Positions 1 to 8,521 of a stretch of 64,000 nt of DNA are shown here, piece by piece. The number at the start of each line of letters is the position of its first letter. Position 1 is the stretch's first letter. A program made the position numbers and the translations under genes. Source of the stretch: Opacimonas immobilis (lineage in GTDB: Bacteria > Pseudomonadota > Gammaproteobacteria > Enterobacterales > Alteromonadaceae); contig NZ_CP182485.1 of assembly GCF_048282545.1 (NCBI RefSeq), positions 806,001 through 870,000 on the forward strand. Direction: 5' to 3'. Under the pieces are notes generated by a model. That model worked only from the letters and a program-made list of their open reading frames with translations. It did not search any database and was not told where the DNA came from.

Positions 1-979
1 AGTCAATAACACAGCCGATGACGCGGCGTTTGAACGCATCGTCAATACACCTGCGCGAGGCTTAGGTGATAAGTCAATCAGTGTGATCCGTGATTATGCT
101 CGTACCAATAATCTCAGTATGTGGGACGCAAGTAAGCATTTACTTCAGCAAAAGGGCATGAGTCCACGAGCGGCCAATTCTCTCAACACCTTTATTGAGA
201 CAGTGGAAAACATCGCTGCGCACATTGAGCCTTTGCCTTTAGAACAAAAAGCCGACCACGCCATGAAGGCCTCAGGTTTGTTTGCGATGTACCAAGCGGA
301 AAAAGGCGAAAAAGCCCAAGCGCGTGTGGAAAACTTAGAAGAGCTTGTGACGGCGTGTAAAACGTTTGAGCCGCCAATGGAAGCCGAAGATATGACCGAA
401 CTTTCGGCCTTTTTAGCCCATGCTTCATTGGAAGCCGGTGACAATCAAGCTGAAAAAGACCAAGACGCAGTACAGTTAATGACGATCCATACAGCGAAAG
501 GATTGGAATTTGGGCTGGTGTTTTTGGCAGGAGTCGAAGAAGGCATGTTCCCTTCGAATATGTCCAATGATGAGCCTGGCCGCTTAGAAGAAGAACGTCG
601 CTTGTGCTATGTGGGGATCACTCGAGCGATGCAAAAGCTCTATATTACCCATGCCGAGAGTCGCCGTTTATATGGGCAAGACAAGTTTCATACCGCTTCG
701 CGCTTTATTCGTGAGATCCCAAGTGAGTTCCTAGAAGAAATCCGCCTGCGTCAAAACGTATCGACTCCGGTTTATAATCGCTTTAGTAATAATGCCAGTC
801 ATGAGGCATTTGCTGAGACTGGTTTCAGCTTAGGGATGCGCGTTAGCCATGCTAAGTTTGGCGACGGAACGGTTTTGAATTATGAAGGTTCTGGCGAAAC
901 TGCTCGCGTACAAGTCAATTTTGATGATTTTGGTACGAAGTGGTTGGTGTTGGGCTTCGCTAAATTGACGCCATTGTAG
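1..979 (+). CDS. uvrD: DNA helicase II UvrD (C-terminal part, 5' end outside window)
   Basis: The reading frame is open from base 2, so the gene starts before the window; about 325 C-terminal residues are present. UvrD is an SF1A 3'-5' helicase of nucleotide excision and mismatch repair. Visible are the segment around AFERIVNTPARGLGDKSI typical of UvrD/Rep/PcrA, helicase motif V (TIHTAKGLEF), motif VI (EEERRLCYVGITRA), and a C-terminal Tudor-like tail (VSHAKFGDGTV, ARVQVNFDDFGTKWL) that favours UvrD over Rep. The stop codon abuts the stop of the convergent toxin gene with no gap, so there is no room for a separate terminator between them. Confidence 0.95.
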   Translation, partial: VNNTADDAAFERIVNTPARGLGDKSISVIRDYARTNNLSMWDASKHLLQQKGMSPRAANSLNTFIETVENIAAHIEPLPLEQKADHAMKASGLFAMYQAEKGEKAQARVENLEELVTACKTFEPPMEAEDMTELSAFLAHASLEAGDNQAEKDQDAVQLMTIHTAKGLEFGLVFLAGVEEGMFPSNMSNDEPGRLEEERRLCYVGITRAMQKLYITHAESRRLYGQDKFHTASRFIREIPSEFLEEIRLRQNVSTPVYNRFSNNASHEAFAETGFSLGMRVSHAKFGDGTVLNYEGSGETARVQVNFDDFGTKWLVLGFAKLTPL

Positions 980-1303
980 TTACTTGATCAGGCAGTAGTT
1001 GACGATGAGCTTTTCTAGATCTTGCTTCTCAGAGCATATCAGCAAAACATCAATGTACTGCTTGTTGATTTTGTAGATGATCTTGATATGTCCTTTGTTG
1101 AATTCGCGATAGGCATTGAAGCCTAAGGAAACAAGGTGTGGTGATAGCGGACACGATTCTGGATGAGAATTTACCTGTTCTGCAAAGTCGTTTATCGTTT
1201 TTAAGATGTTCTCGGCAGCTTTATTCGCAGGATAATACGGTGCGAAATGCATCACTAATAAGTCAAACTGTACATAAAACGATTTCGCAAACCTAATTTC
1301 CAT
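980..1303 (-). CDS. RelE/ParE-family toxin of a type II toxin-antitoxin pair
   Basis: A 107-residue protein with the RelE/ParE look: N-terminal MEIRFAKSFYVQFDLL, a helical middle, and a C-terminal beta-sheet segment HIKIIYKINKQYIDVLLI. Family members are either mRNA interferases or gyrase poisons; the sequence does not decide which. It overlaps the upstream antitoxin gene by 11 bases, the usual translational coupling, and ends directly against uvrD. Toxicity is inferred from family and arrangement. Confidence 0.8.
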   Translation of the reverse strand: MEIRFAKSFYVQFDLLVMHFAPYYPANKAAENILKTINDFAEQVNSHPESCPLSPHLVSLGFNAYREFNKGHIKIIYKINKQYIDVLLICSEKQDLEKLIVNYCLIK

Positions 1304-1547
1304 TTAGTTGGTACTTTTGTTTGATTACATTGTTGAAATCGTCAATTGATACTGTATCCCCATTACTTATCTCATTTTCGGATAAAGTAACAAGCTTAAT
1401 CATTGCCAAGGCTTCATTCTTGAACTGATGTTGCGCATAGTCTTCTACAACGTATTTAGGCTTTCCATTTTGCGTAATGACTAAGGGTTCTTCTACGCAC
1501 AAATCAGCTGCATTTTGTTTAAGATAACTTATGGTTTGTATAGGCAT
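1293..1547 (-). CDS. Phd/YefM-family antitoxin
   Basis: The start chosen is the ATG at 1547, which has a TGGAA ribosome-binding-like sequence just upstream; a TTG 12 bases earlier is the alternative. The N-terminal half (MPIQTISYLKQNAADL, then EPLVITQNGKPKYVVEDY) matches Phd/YefM antitoxins, which bind operator DNA through this part and wrap the toxin with the C-terminal tail. It is the first gene of the pair and overlaps the toxin start. The couple is probably autoregulated, as in other Phd/YefM systems. Confidence 0.8.
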   Translation of the reverse strand: MPIQTISYLKQNAADLCVEEPLVITQNGKPKYVVEDYAQHQFKNEALAMIKLVTLSENEISNGDTVSIDDFNNVIKQKYQLNGN

Positions 1548-1614
1548 ATTATATTCCAATCGATAGTGGTTTAAATATAGACTATAAATAGACTAGTTGC
1601 AATTTTCCATCAGC

Positions 1615-2562
1615 TCAGTTTTTACTTGAGCGGGCGTCTCGCCAAGCATCATACGCAAATATACCAAGCGCTGACCAGACCAAGGCAAACGTCACAATCC
1701 GGTCAAGGGTAAACGGCTCGTGATATAGGAAAACCGCCAAAACGAACATCAAAGACGGACCGATATATTGGAAGAAACCAAGGGTAGAATAACGAATACG
1801 GCGTGCTGCAGCGGTAAAACACAGGAGTGGCGCGGTTGTCACTACGCCCGCCAATATCAGCAAGGTGTTCAATTCAAATGAATTTACCGTAAAATCAATC
1901 GTTGGTGAATCAGTATTGAGCCAGAACAGCAGGGCAAAAGGCAACATCAACAAGGTTTCAATGAATAAACCGGGCATGGAATCGACCGCGATTTGTTTGC
2001 GGATCAAGCCATAAATACTGAATGAAGCGGCTAGTGCCAAAGCGATGACGGGGACATCGCCGAACGTCAGCACAAGAATTGCTACACCCACCACTGCCAT
2101 GCCGACGGCAATCTGCTGTAAACGTCGAAAACGCTCACCTAAGAATACAAAACCAAACAACACATTAAACAACGGGTTGATGTAGTAGCCAAGACTCGCC
2201 TCAAGCAAATGGTCGTTGTTTACCGCCCAAATAAACAAGCCCCAATTAAAGCCAAGGATCAGCCCTGACAACACGAGAGTGCCAAGAATTTTGGGAGAAC
2301 GACATGCTTGAACAACTTTGCCTGATTGGGTAAATACGACAATCAACACACCCAATACCACTGCTGACCAAACGACACGGTGCATGAGGATCTCAAGTGC
2401 AGGAACTTCGAGTAAGGCCTTAAAATACATTGGGGCAAGCCCCCACATAAAGTACGCAGCAATCGCGAATAATGCTCCAGACTGAGCGGTAGAGGTAGGT
2501 ATAAAATAAGAACGCGAAAGCATAGAGTGACCTGTGTTGAGTGAGGGCGCATTGTTGTCCAA
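1615..2562 (-). CDS. rarD: RarD-type EamA-family permease
   Basis: A 315-residue inner-membrane protein with about ten hydrophobic segments, in the drug/metabolite transporter superfamily. The region FAIAAYFMWGLAPMYFKALLEVPALEILMHRVVWS (read in two parts) is characteristic of RarD, the chloramphenicol-sensitive protein family. The transported substrate of RarD is not established. About 25 residues precede the first membrane segment, so a start at Met14 is also possible. It is divergent from recQ, with 85 bases between the starts. Confidence 0.85.
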   Translation of the reverse strand: MDNNAPSLNTGHSMLSRSYFIPTSTAQSGALFAIAAYFMWGLAPMYFKALLEVPALEILMHRVVWSAVVLGVLIVVFTQSGKVVQACRSPKILGTLVLSGLILGFNWGLFIWAVNNDHLLEASLGYYINPLFNVLFGFVFLGERFRRLQQIAVGMAVVGVAILVLTFGDVPVIALALAASFSIYGLIRKQIAVDSMPGLFIETLLMLPFALLFWLNTDSPTIDFTVNSFELNTLLILAGVVTTAPLLCFTAAARRIRYSTLGFFQYIGPSLMFVLAVFLYHEPFTLDRIVTFALVWSALGIFAYDAWRDARSSKN

Positions 2563-2647
2563 ATCTTAGGCATTTGCAAGCAGATTGATGGGCAGATGAT
2601 CGGCCTTCTGCTACACTACAGACATTCTGTATTTCCTTGGTTTTCAT

Positions 2648-4438
2648 GTGTTAGACACCACACCACAACTTGTTGATGTGCTCAAGCAACAATTCGGTTA
2701 CAGTCAATTTCGACCTGGTCAGCAAGGGGTGTTAGATGCCGCGCTCAGTGGCCGTGATGTTATTGTGTTAATGCCTACGGGTGGCGGTAAATCCATGTGT
2801 TACCAGCTTCCGGGTTTTGTACTACAAGGCTTGGTAGTGGTGGTGTCACCTTTGATTTCGTTGATGCAAGATCAAGTTGCACAATGTCAAGGAGTCGGTC
2901 TCAGAGCGGCGCTCGTGAACTCCGCCCAGGCACCTGAACTAACCGCTCAGGTCTATCAAGATATGCATCGAGAGAGGCTCGATATTTTGTTTGTTGCACC
3001 CGAGCGATTATTGCAACGCGATTTTATCCAGCGCTTACAAGAGTTACAGATTGGCTTGATTGCGGTAGATGAAGCGCATTGTGTGTCCCAGTGGGGGCAT
3101 GATTTTCGTCAAGATTATCGTCGACTAGGGCAACTGCGTCAGGCATTACCAGACATTCCTATGATGGCTTTGACGGCAACGGCGGATTTGACTACCCGAG
3201 CCGACATCGAACAACAACTCAATCTGCGCAATCCGTATATTCAGCTATCCAGTTTTGACCGACCCAATATTCGCTATTCGGTCATCAACAAATATAAGCC
3301 GCTAGAGCAAATAAAATCGTTCATCCGCAGCCAAGATGGCAGTGGCATTATTTATTGTAATAGCCGCAAGCGCGTGGATGAGGTCAGTAGCAAACTCAAA
3401 GAGCAAGGCTACAAAGTCGCTCCCTATCATGCCGGGATGGAGAGCTTCGATCGAGAGTACTCGCAACGATTGTTTCAAAATGACGACGTTGATGTGGTGG
3501 TCGCCACAGTGGCATTTGGCATGGGGATCAACAAATCAAACGTCAGGTATGTCATTCATTACGATCTACCGCGCAGCATCGAAGGCTATTATCAAGAAAC
3601 CGGTCGAGCTGGGCGGGATGGATTGCCGGCAGAGGCGGTCTTGTTGTTCAGTGAAAAAGACGCTGCTCGAATGCAAGATTGGATCACACAATCTGATTCA
3701 CCAAGGGCAAATGTTGAGTTAGAAAAGTTTTCTGCGATGCATCGTTTTGCTGAAGCGCAAACCTGTCGCAGGCAGATTTTACTCAATTACTTTGCTGAAT
3801 TCAGCGCCGATAAATGTGGAAATTGTGATGTATGCTTAGACCCGCCCACGCACTTTCCTGCCTTACAAGTTGCGCAAAAAGTCCTTTCATGTGTTTATCG
3901 AATGCGGATGCAGGGCACGGCCAATCAAGTGGTGGATGTCTTAAAAGGCCGTGGCGGACAAAAAGCCGTTGAGCAAGGCTACAATCAACTATCTACCTTT
4001 GGCATTGGTAAAGACCGCTCAGATGAATATTGGCACAACATCATCCAGCAACTAGTTCATCTTGGGTATTTGCGCGTCGATATTGTTGAGTATGGCGCAC
4101 TAAAACTAACCGAGCCGAGCAAAGAAGTGTTGCAAGGCAGAGTGTCTCTTGAATTAGCGGTCCCACGCACGAGTGTGGGCAAACCGGTTTTCAATGCGAC
4201 TCAGAATTACGACAAGGCGTTATTTGCCAAACTTAAAGCCTTGCGCAAAAGTATTGCCGATGAGCACGACATCCCGCCATACGTGGTTTTTTCCGATGCC
4301 TCTTTGGTGGATATGGCCAAACAACTGCCGACAACACAGTTTGACTTTTTACAAGTCAATGGGGTGGGGCGCGTAAAGTTAGACAAGTATGGCGATGCGT
4401 TTTTGCGTGTGATAGAAACGCATCTAACCAAGGACTGA
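2648..4438 (+). CDS. recQ: ATP-dependent DNA helicase RecQ
   Basis: An SF2 3'-5' helicase of recombination and fork repair, 596 residues, close to the family's usual length. In order: the Q-motif region FGYSQFRPGQQ, Walker A (PTGGGKSMCYQLP), DEAH box (VDEAHCVSQWGHDFR), motif III (ALTATAD), motif VI (QETGRAGRDG), the zinc-binding RQC cysteines (CRRQ, then CGNCDVC) and a C-terminal HRDC domain (final ~80 residues). The start is GTG at 2648. Confidence 0.95.
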   Translation: MLDTTPQLVDVLKQQFGYSQFRPGQQGVLDAALSGRDVIVLMPTGGGKSMCYQLPGFVLQGLVVVVSPLISLMQDQVAQCQGVGLRAALVNSAQAPELTAQVYQDMHRERLDILFVAPERLLQRDFIQRLQELQIGLIAVDEAHCVSQWGHDFRQDYRRLGQLRQALPDIPMMALTATADLTTRADIEQQLNLRNPYIQLSSFDRPNIRYSVINKYKPLEQIKSFIRSQDGSGIIYCNSRKRVDEVSSKLKEQGYKVAPYHAGMESFDREYSQRLFQNDDVDVVVATVAFGMGINKSNVRYVIHYDLPRSIEGYYQETGRAGRDGLPAEAVLLFSEKDAARMQDWITQSDSPRANVELEKFSAMHRFAEAQTCRRQILLNYFAEFSADKCGNCDVCLDPPTHFPALQVAQKVLSCVYRMRMQGTANQVVDVLKGRGGQKAVEQGYNQLSTFGIGKDRSDEYWHNIIQQLVHLGYLRVDIVEYGALKLTEPSKEVLQGRVSLELAVPRTSVGKPVFNATQNYDKALFAKLKALRKSIADEHDIPPYVVFSDASLVDMAKQLPTTQFDFLQVNGVGRVKLDKYGDAFLRVIETHLTKD

Positions 4439-4443
4439 CTGAT

Positions 4444-5154
4444 TTAGGCGGCGTTTTTGGGGCCAAATTGATACTCGCCACCTTTGTCTAGGGCTTTTAT
4501 ATAAGCTGGGCGAGATTGCATTGCGTCAACGTAGCGTTTGATATGAGGCAGAGTTTGTTCATTGCGTGTTGCACAAATAGCCTCTAATGGAAACAGCATC
4601 ATAACATCAACGATGGTAAACCGGTCGGCAACAAAAAATGTCTCGCCTGCAGCATGCCGTTTGGCAAGGTATGCTTCGACATAAGCAAGATTGGCTTGAC
4701 CGTTTGGACGGTAATATGCATCCATAATCGCATCAATGACTTTATCCGCGATATTGCGCACTAAAAATGGCTTTTTCTTGGCTTTCGCTTTGCCCATAAC
4801 CAGTTCCGCAATGAGTGGAGGCATAATCGTACCTTCACAAGCGTGTAACCAATATAAATAATCAGCATGGGCTTCTTCATCAGGGCCTATACGCAGATCC
4901 GCTTTGCCATAATGTGTGGCAAGGTATTCAACGATGGCGCCGCTTTCAGCAAGGGCGATGGTCGGTTTATCCGCTTGTTCAATCGTGACAACAGGGGAGC
5001 GACCTAATGCAAAAATCTTTTTTAGGCTTTGTGGCGCTAATTGCGTTTTTGGATCTCGCGAATGGGTTGTAATGGAATAATCGAGTTCGAGCTCTTCTAA
5101 CAGCCATAAAATTCGTTGCGAGCGTGAATGATTAAGGTGGTGCAAAGTAATCAT
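4444..5154 (-). CDS. Glutathione S-transferase family protein
   Basis: A 236-residue cytosolic GST-fold protein. The N-terminal thioredoxin-like domain reads MITLHHLNHSRSQRILWLLEEL, with the substrate-contact segment around GRSPVVTIEQ and the Glu-Ser pair in LAESGAIVEYLATHY. The rest is the all-helical C-terminal domain. The putative active-site residue is the Ser in NHSRSQR, as in bacterial beta/theta-like classes. The substrate cannot be inferred. It is convergent with recQ, five bases apart. Confidence 0.88.
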   Translation of the reverse strand: MITLHHLNHSRSQRILWLLEELELDYSITTHSRDPKTQLAPQSLKKIFALGRSPVVTIEQADKPTIALAESGAIVEYLATHYGKADLRIGPDEEAHADYLYWLHACEGTIMPPLIAELVMGKAKAKKKPFLVRNIADKVIDAIMDAYYRPNGQANLAYVEAYLAKRHAAGETFFVADRFTIVDVMMLFPLEAICATRNEQTLPHIKRYVDAMQSRPAYIKALDKGGEYQFGPKNAA

Positions 5155-5230
5155 AATATATCCTCAAATAGCCCTGTTACATACGCATGACTTTGGTAAA
5201 ATGGTTTAGTCTTAACTAAAATAACTCATT

Positions 5231-6670
5231 ATGTCGGCACATTTTACATACACTTATGCGCAGGAACTGGCAGAAACGGCTCCTGCCATTAAGCCAACCC
5301 CATTATACAAGCCTCAGTTACAAGTTGTTAACAAGTCTTTTTGGGAGCAATTACAACTTCCTGACAGTTGGTTAGAAGGTAATGAATTAGTCACACAAAT
5401 TTTTGGTGAAGATACCCCATTAAACAAACATTCAGTCGCACAAAAGTACGGCGGTCATCAATTTGGTCAGTGGAATCCCATGTTAGGTGATGGTCGGGGA
5501 TTGTTGTTGGCTGAAGTCATTGATACTAATGGCAAAAAAGTGGATTTGCACCTTAAAGGCGCAGGGCCGACACCCTGGTCTCGGCACGCTGATGGTCGAG
5601 CGGTGTTGCGCTCCACAATTCGTGAGTATTTAGCGAGTGAATACTTACACGCTATTGGAATCCCAACTTCAAGAGCCTTGTGTTTGTTCACCACGGATGA
5701 GCCGGTGTATCGAGAAAAGCAAGAGCGCGCGGCAATGATGATCCGAACCGCACCGAGTCACTTGCGCTTTGGGCATTTTGAGTACTATCACCACACTGAT
5801 GACCAAACCAATCTCGATGCGCTATTTGACTACGCGTTCAAGTACCATTTTGTCGAGCAAAGCAAAGCAGATAATCCTCATTTAGCCATGTTCAAAGCCA
5901 TCATTCAATCTACGGCTAAGCTGATTGCACAATGGCAAGTTTATGGCTTTAATCACGGGGTAATGAACACGGATAACATGTCAGTGCATGGGATAACGTT
6001 TGATTACGGTCCTTATGCTTTTTTTGATGATTTTGAACCGCATTACATTTGTAATCGTTCAGATCATCAAGGACGTTATCGCTTTTCAGCCCAGCCAGGC
6101 ATTGGTTTGTGGAACTTAAATGCGTTGGGTCAAGCGTTTCGGCGTTATGCATCGATTGATGAGCTCAAAGAGGCGTTGCAGACTTATGAACCGATGTTGT
6201 TAGATACATATCATCGTTTAATGTGTCAGCGCTTAGCCATGCCCTTTAGTCAAGAACATGTTGAAGTCGCGACTGAGTTTTTGACTTTGTTGCAACAACC
6301 CGCGAGAGACTATCATTTGAGTTTTCGAGCGCTAGCGGATGCGTCTGATTGGCAAGCGATTAAAGCACTGCGGAATGATTATGTGGACATTAAGCGTTTT
6401 GATAATTGGGTAACACGTTATCAAGAGATCATCGGCCCGACGCCATTTTTGGAATTTCAAATCCAGCTACAACAAGTCAATCCAGCTATTGTATTACGTA
6501 ATCATCATGCGCAAAGCGTCATTACTGCGGCACAAGAGGGTGATTTTTCTTTGTTTCATAGTTACTTAGACGCGTTGATGAATCCGTTTGAGCCGACCAG
6601 TGAACAACGCTATTGGGCAAGTGCGCCCGAAGCGGACAATAAAGGGATTGCTTTGTCTTGCTCAAGTTGA
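5231..6670 (+). CDS. selO: Protein adenylyltransferase SelO (YdiU/UPF0061)
   Basis: A pseudokinase-fold enzyme that transfers AMP from ATP to protein hydroxyl groups; the E. coli protein is linked to glutaredoxin and the oxidative-stress response. Visible motifs are KYGGHQFGQWNPMLGDGRG, HLKGAGPTPWSRHADGRAVLRSTIREYL, the catalytic-loop-like region NHGVMNTDNMS and the metal-site segment FDYGPYAFFDDF. The C-terminus ends in SCSS, the place where eukaryotic SelO carries selenocysteine; here the codon is an ordinary Cys. Its length of 479 residues is normal. Confidence 0.93.
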   Translation: MSAHFTYTYAQELAETAPAIKPTPLYKPQLQVVNKSFWEQLQLPDSWLEGNELVTQIFGEDTPLNKHSVAQKYGGHQFGQWNPMLGDGRGLLLAEVIDTNGKKVDLHLKGAGPTPWSRHADGRAVLRSTIREYLASEYLHAIGIPTSRALCLFTTDEPVYREKQERAAMMIRTAPSHLRFGHFEYYHHTDDQTNLDALFDYAFKYHFVEQSKADNPHLAMFKAIIQSTAKLIAQWQVYGFNHGVMNTDNMSVHGITFDYGPYAFFDDFEPHYICNRSDHQGRYRFSAQPGIGLWNLNALGQAFRRYASIDELKEALQTYEPMLLDTYHRLMCQRLAMPFSQEHVEVATEFLTLLQQPARDYHLSFRALADASDWQAIKALRNDYVDIKRFDNWVTRYQEIIGPTPFLEFQIQLQQVNPAIVLRNHHAQSVITAAQEGDFSLFHSYLDALMNPFEPTSEQRYWASAPEADNKGIALSCSS

Positions 6671-6737
6671 GCTTATACTCGCATGTCTGCGTAAAAGTGG
6701 GTATTATACTCGCCCATTGAAACTGAGTACCCAAAAG

Positions 6738-7343
6738 ATGCAAAAATACCAATTTGTCAGTGCTGCCAAACTCCCAACTCGAAAAGGCGAGTTTACCATT
6801 CATGGCTTTGTTGATACTGAGACGCAACAGGAACATGTGGCTTTGACTTATGGCCAGTGGCAAGCGGATGATGTCGTACCTATTCGCGTACACAGTGAAT
6901 GCTTGACTGGAGATGCGTTATTTTCAACACGTTGTGATTGTGGTTTTCAATTAGAAAAAGCTATGTCAAATATTGTTGAAAACGGCATTGGGGTCTTGTT
7001 ATATCTACGTCAAGAGGGACGGGGCATTGGCTTGCTCAACAAAATCCGCGCTTACGAATTACAAGATACCGGCCTTGATACGGTTGAAGCAAACGAGCAC
7101 TTGGGGTTTGATGCAGATCTGCGAGAATACGGGATGTGTCAGTTTATGCTGGCTCATTTAGGCGTGCAAAACGTCAAACTCATGACGAATAATCCCAAAA
7201 AGGTCAAAGCGTTAACGGAACTGGGTATTAATGTTGTGGAACGCAAGCCCATCGATCATGGGATGACAGAAGACAACAAGAACTACCTCAAAACCAAAAC
7301 CGAGAAACTTGGTCACGAGTTCGATCCGCATTTATTCAAATAA
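6738..7343 (+). CDS. ribA: GTP cyclohydrolase II
   Basis: Converts GTP to 2,5-diamino-6-ribosylamino-4(3H)-pyrimidinone 5'-phosphate, the first step of riboflavin synthesis. The start chosen is the ATG at 6738, giving 201 residues (E. coli RibA has 196); longer readings overlap selO and lack family similarity. The zinc site is visible as SECLTGDALFSTRCDCGFQL, and the substrate site as YLRQEGRGIGLLNKI and YELQDTGLDTVEAN. It follows selO by 67 bases. Confidence 0.95.
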   Translation: MQKYQFVSAAKLPTRKGEFTIHGFVDTETQQEHVALTYGQWQADDVVPIRVHSECLTGDALFSTRCDCGFQLEKAMSNIVENGIGVLLYLRQEGRGIGLLNKIRAYELQDTGLDTVEANEHLGFDADLREYGMCQFMLAHLGVQNVKLMTNNPKKVKALTELGINVVERKPIDHGMTEDNKNYLKTKTEKLGHEFDPHLFK

Positions 7344-7346
7344 GCT

Positions 7347-8213
7347 CTATTTTGCTAGATAATCGATGGTCGCCGTGACAAACCGTGAGGGCGAGTCAGG
7401 ATCCATATTAAAATACAAAGAGGGCTCAATAAGCTCCACTTCCATCAATTGCCATTGACCTTTGTTGTCTACCAAATCAACTCGAGCATAAAGACACTCA
7501 CTGGGTAAAGCAGTCAGTACCTTCTGCGCGACATCAAGTTGCGCTGGAGTTGGTTGAACCGAATACAGTTGCCCACCGTGTTCTTCTTGGACCCGGAAAT
7601 CCCCTGTTTTAGGCACCTTCTTAATCGTATGCGAATACTGCCCATTAAAGAAAAATAAAGAGTATTCACCGTCATCCACAATGGCCGACAAAAATGGCTG
7701 GACCATACACTCTGTATTAGCAAAAACACTTTTTAGCTCGGCTTCTTGGGTTGGCAATGTCTTGGTTGAAACGCGAAAGGTGTTATCAGAGTTTGCGCTT
7801 ACTAGGGGTTTAAAGATAACTTCATCGCACGCAAAATCTTCAAAAAACTCATGCAATTCGATACCCTTTAGATTATCTAAAAAAATACTCGGAATGATGG
7901 GGACGCCCTGCTGAGAGAGGGTGCGCAGATAGCGTTTATTGATATTCCACAACATCAATGGCAACGGATTGATGAGCTTGGTACCAGACTGCTCGATACG
8001 TGCCAGAGATTGAGAAAACTCGGTCACACTGTTTTGATAATCCCATGTCGTGCGAACAATAACGGCTTCGTATTGAGAGTAGTCATGAGTAAAGTTGTGC
8101 CAAGAGGCAGTATCTACGGTAAACCCCTTTTCTGCAAATGGTTCTTCGCACAGGCTATCCCAGACAAAGAAGTCTTCGAGGTTATCAGTAGATAAAAAGC
8201 ATAAATTGCGCAT
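7347..8213 (-). CDS. ATP-grasp domain protein of unknown substrate
   Basis: A 288-residue protein with an ATP-grasp layout: a preceding domain with IVRTTWDYQNS and a Lys-bearing strand after NPLPLMLWNINKRYL, then VIFKPLVSANSDNTFRV (nucleotide-binding Lys), MVQPFLSAIVDDGEYSLFFFNG, and a metal-site region ARVDLVDNKGQWQLMEVELIEPSLYFN (read in two parts). ATP-grasp enzymes ligate a carboxylate to an amine or thiol through an acyl-phosphate. The nearest look is RimK/glutathione-synthetase-like, but neither substrate nor pathway can be deduced. It is convergent with ribA, three bases apart, and divergent from amtB. Confidence 0.75.
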   Translation of the reverse strand: MRNLCFLSTDNLEDFFVWDSLCEEPFAEKGFTVDTASWHNFTHDYSQYEAVIVRTTWDYQNSVTEFSQSLARIEQSGTKLINPLPLMLWNINKRYLRTLSQQGVPIIPSIFLDNLKGIELHEFFEDFACDEVIFKPLVSANSDNTFRVSTKTLPTQEAELKSVFANTECMVQPFLSAIVDDGEYSLFFFNGQYSHTIKKVPKTGDFRVQEEHGGQLYSVQPTPAQLDVAQKVLTALPSECLYARVDLVDNKGQWQLMEVELIEPSLYFNMDPDSPSRFVTATIDYLAK

Positions 8214-8312
8214 GATAAGTCTTTAAACGTAAATTAACATTAGTCTTTTATATGATACACATTAGTTGATATTTTTGTGTAGAGTAAAATGACAAAACTG
8301 CATATAAAATCA

Positions 8313-8327
8313 GCACTATAACGGTGC
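8313..8327 (+). promoter_or_regulatory. Candidate NtrC enhancer site upstream of amtB
   Basis: GCACTATAACGGTGC is a near-perfect dyad that differs from the classical NtrC site of glnA (GCACTATATTGGTGC) at two central positions. A second dyad, GGTGCGCACC, follows at 8343-8352. Both lie about 60-100 bases upstream of the sigma-54-like promoter, the usual enhancer distance. The function is inferred from sequence and position. Confidence 0.65.
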
Positions 8328-8409
8328 CTTTTGCTCTTTTTTGGTGCGCACCTTGACTGTGCAATTACTTGAAAAAATTTAAGTGATTGAAATTTAAGGT
8401 TATCCATTT

Positions 8410-8425
8410 TGGCTCGTTAATTGCT
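8410..8425 (+). promoter_or_regulatory. Candidate sigma-54 promoter of amtB
   Basis: TGGCTCGTTAATTGCT matches the sigma-54 consensus TGGCACG-N4-TTGCW at all but one specified base, with the required GG-N10-GC spacing. It lies about 97 bases before the amtB start, implying a long leader. Together with the NtrC-like dyads upstream it predicts induction under nitrogen limitation. Confidence 0.7.
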
Positions 8426-8521
8426 TATCCCACATCACAAGATGCGGATTCACGCACATCGCACCACATAACAGCAAAAAATGCTCGTGGTTAGAGTAAT
8501 TACAACACTTAGGAAATCCAA

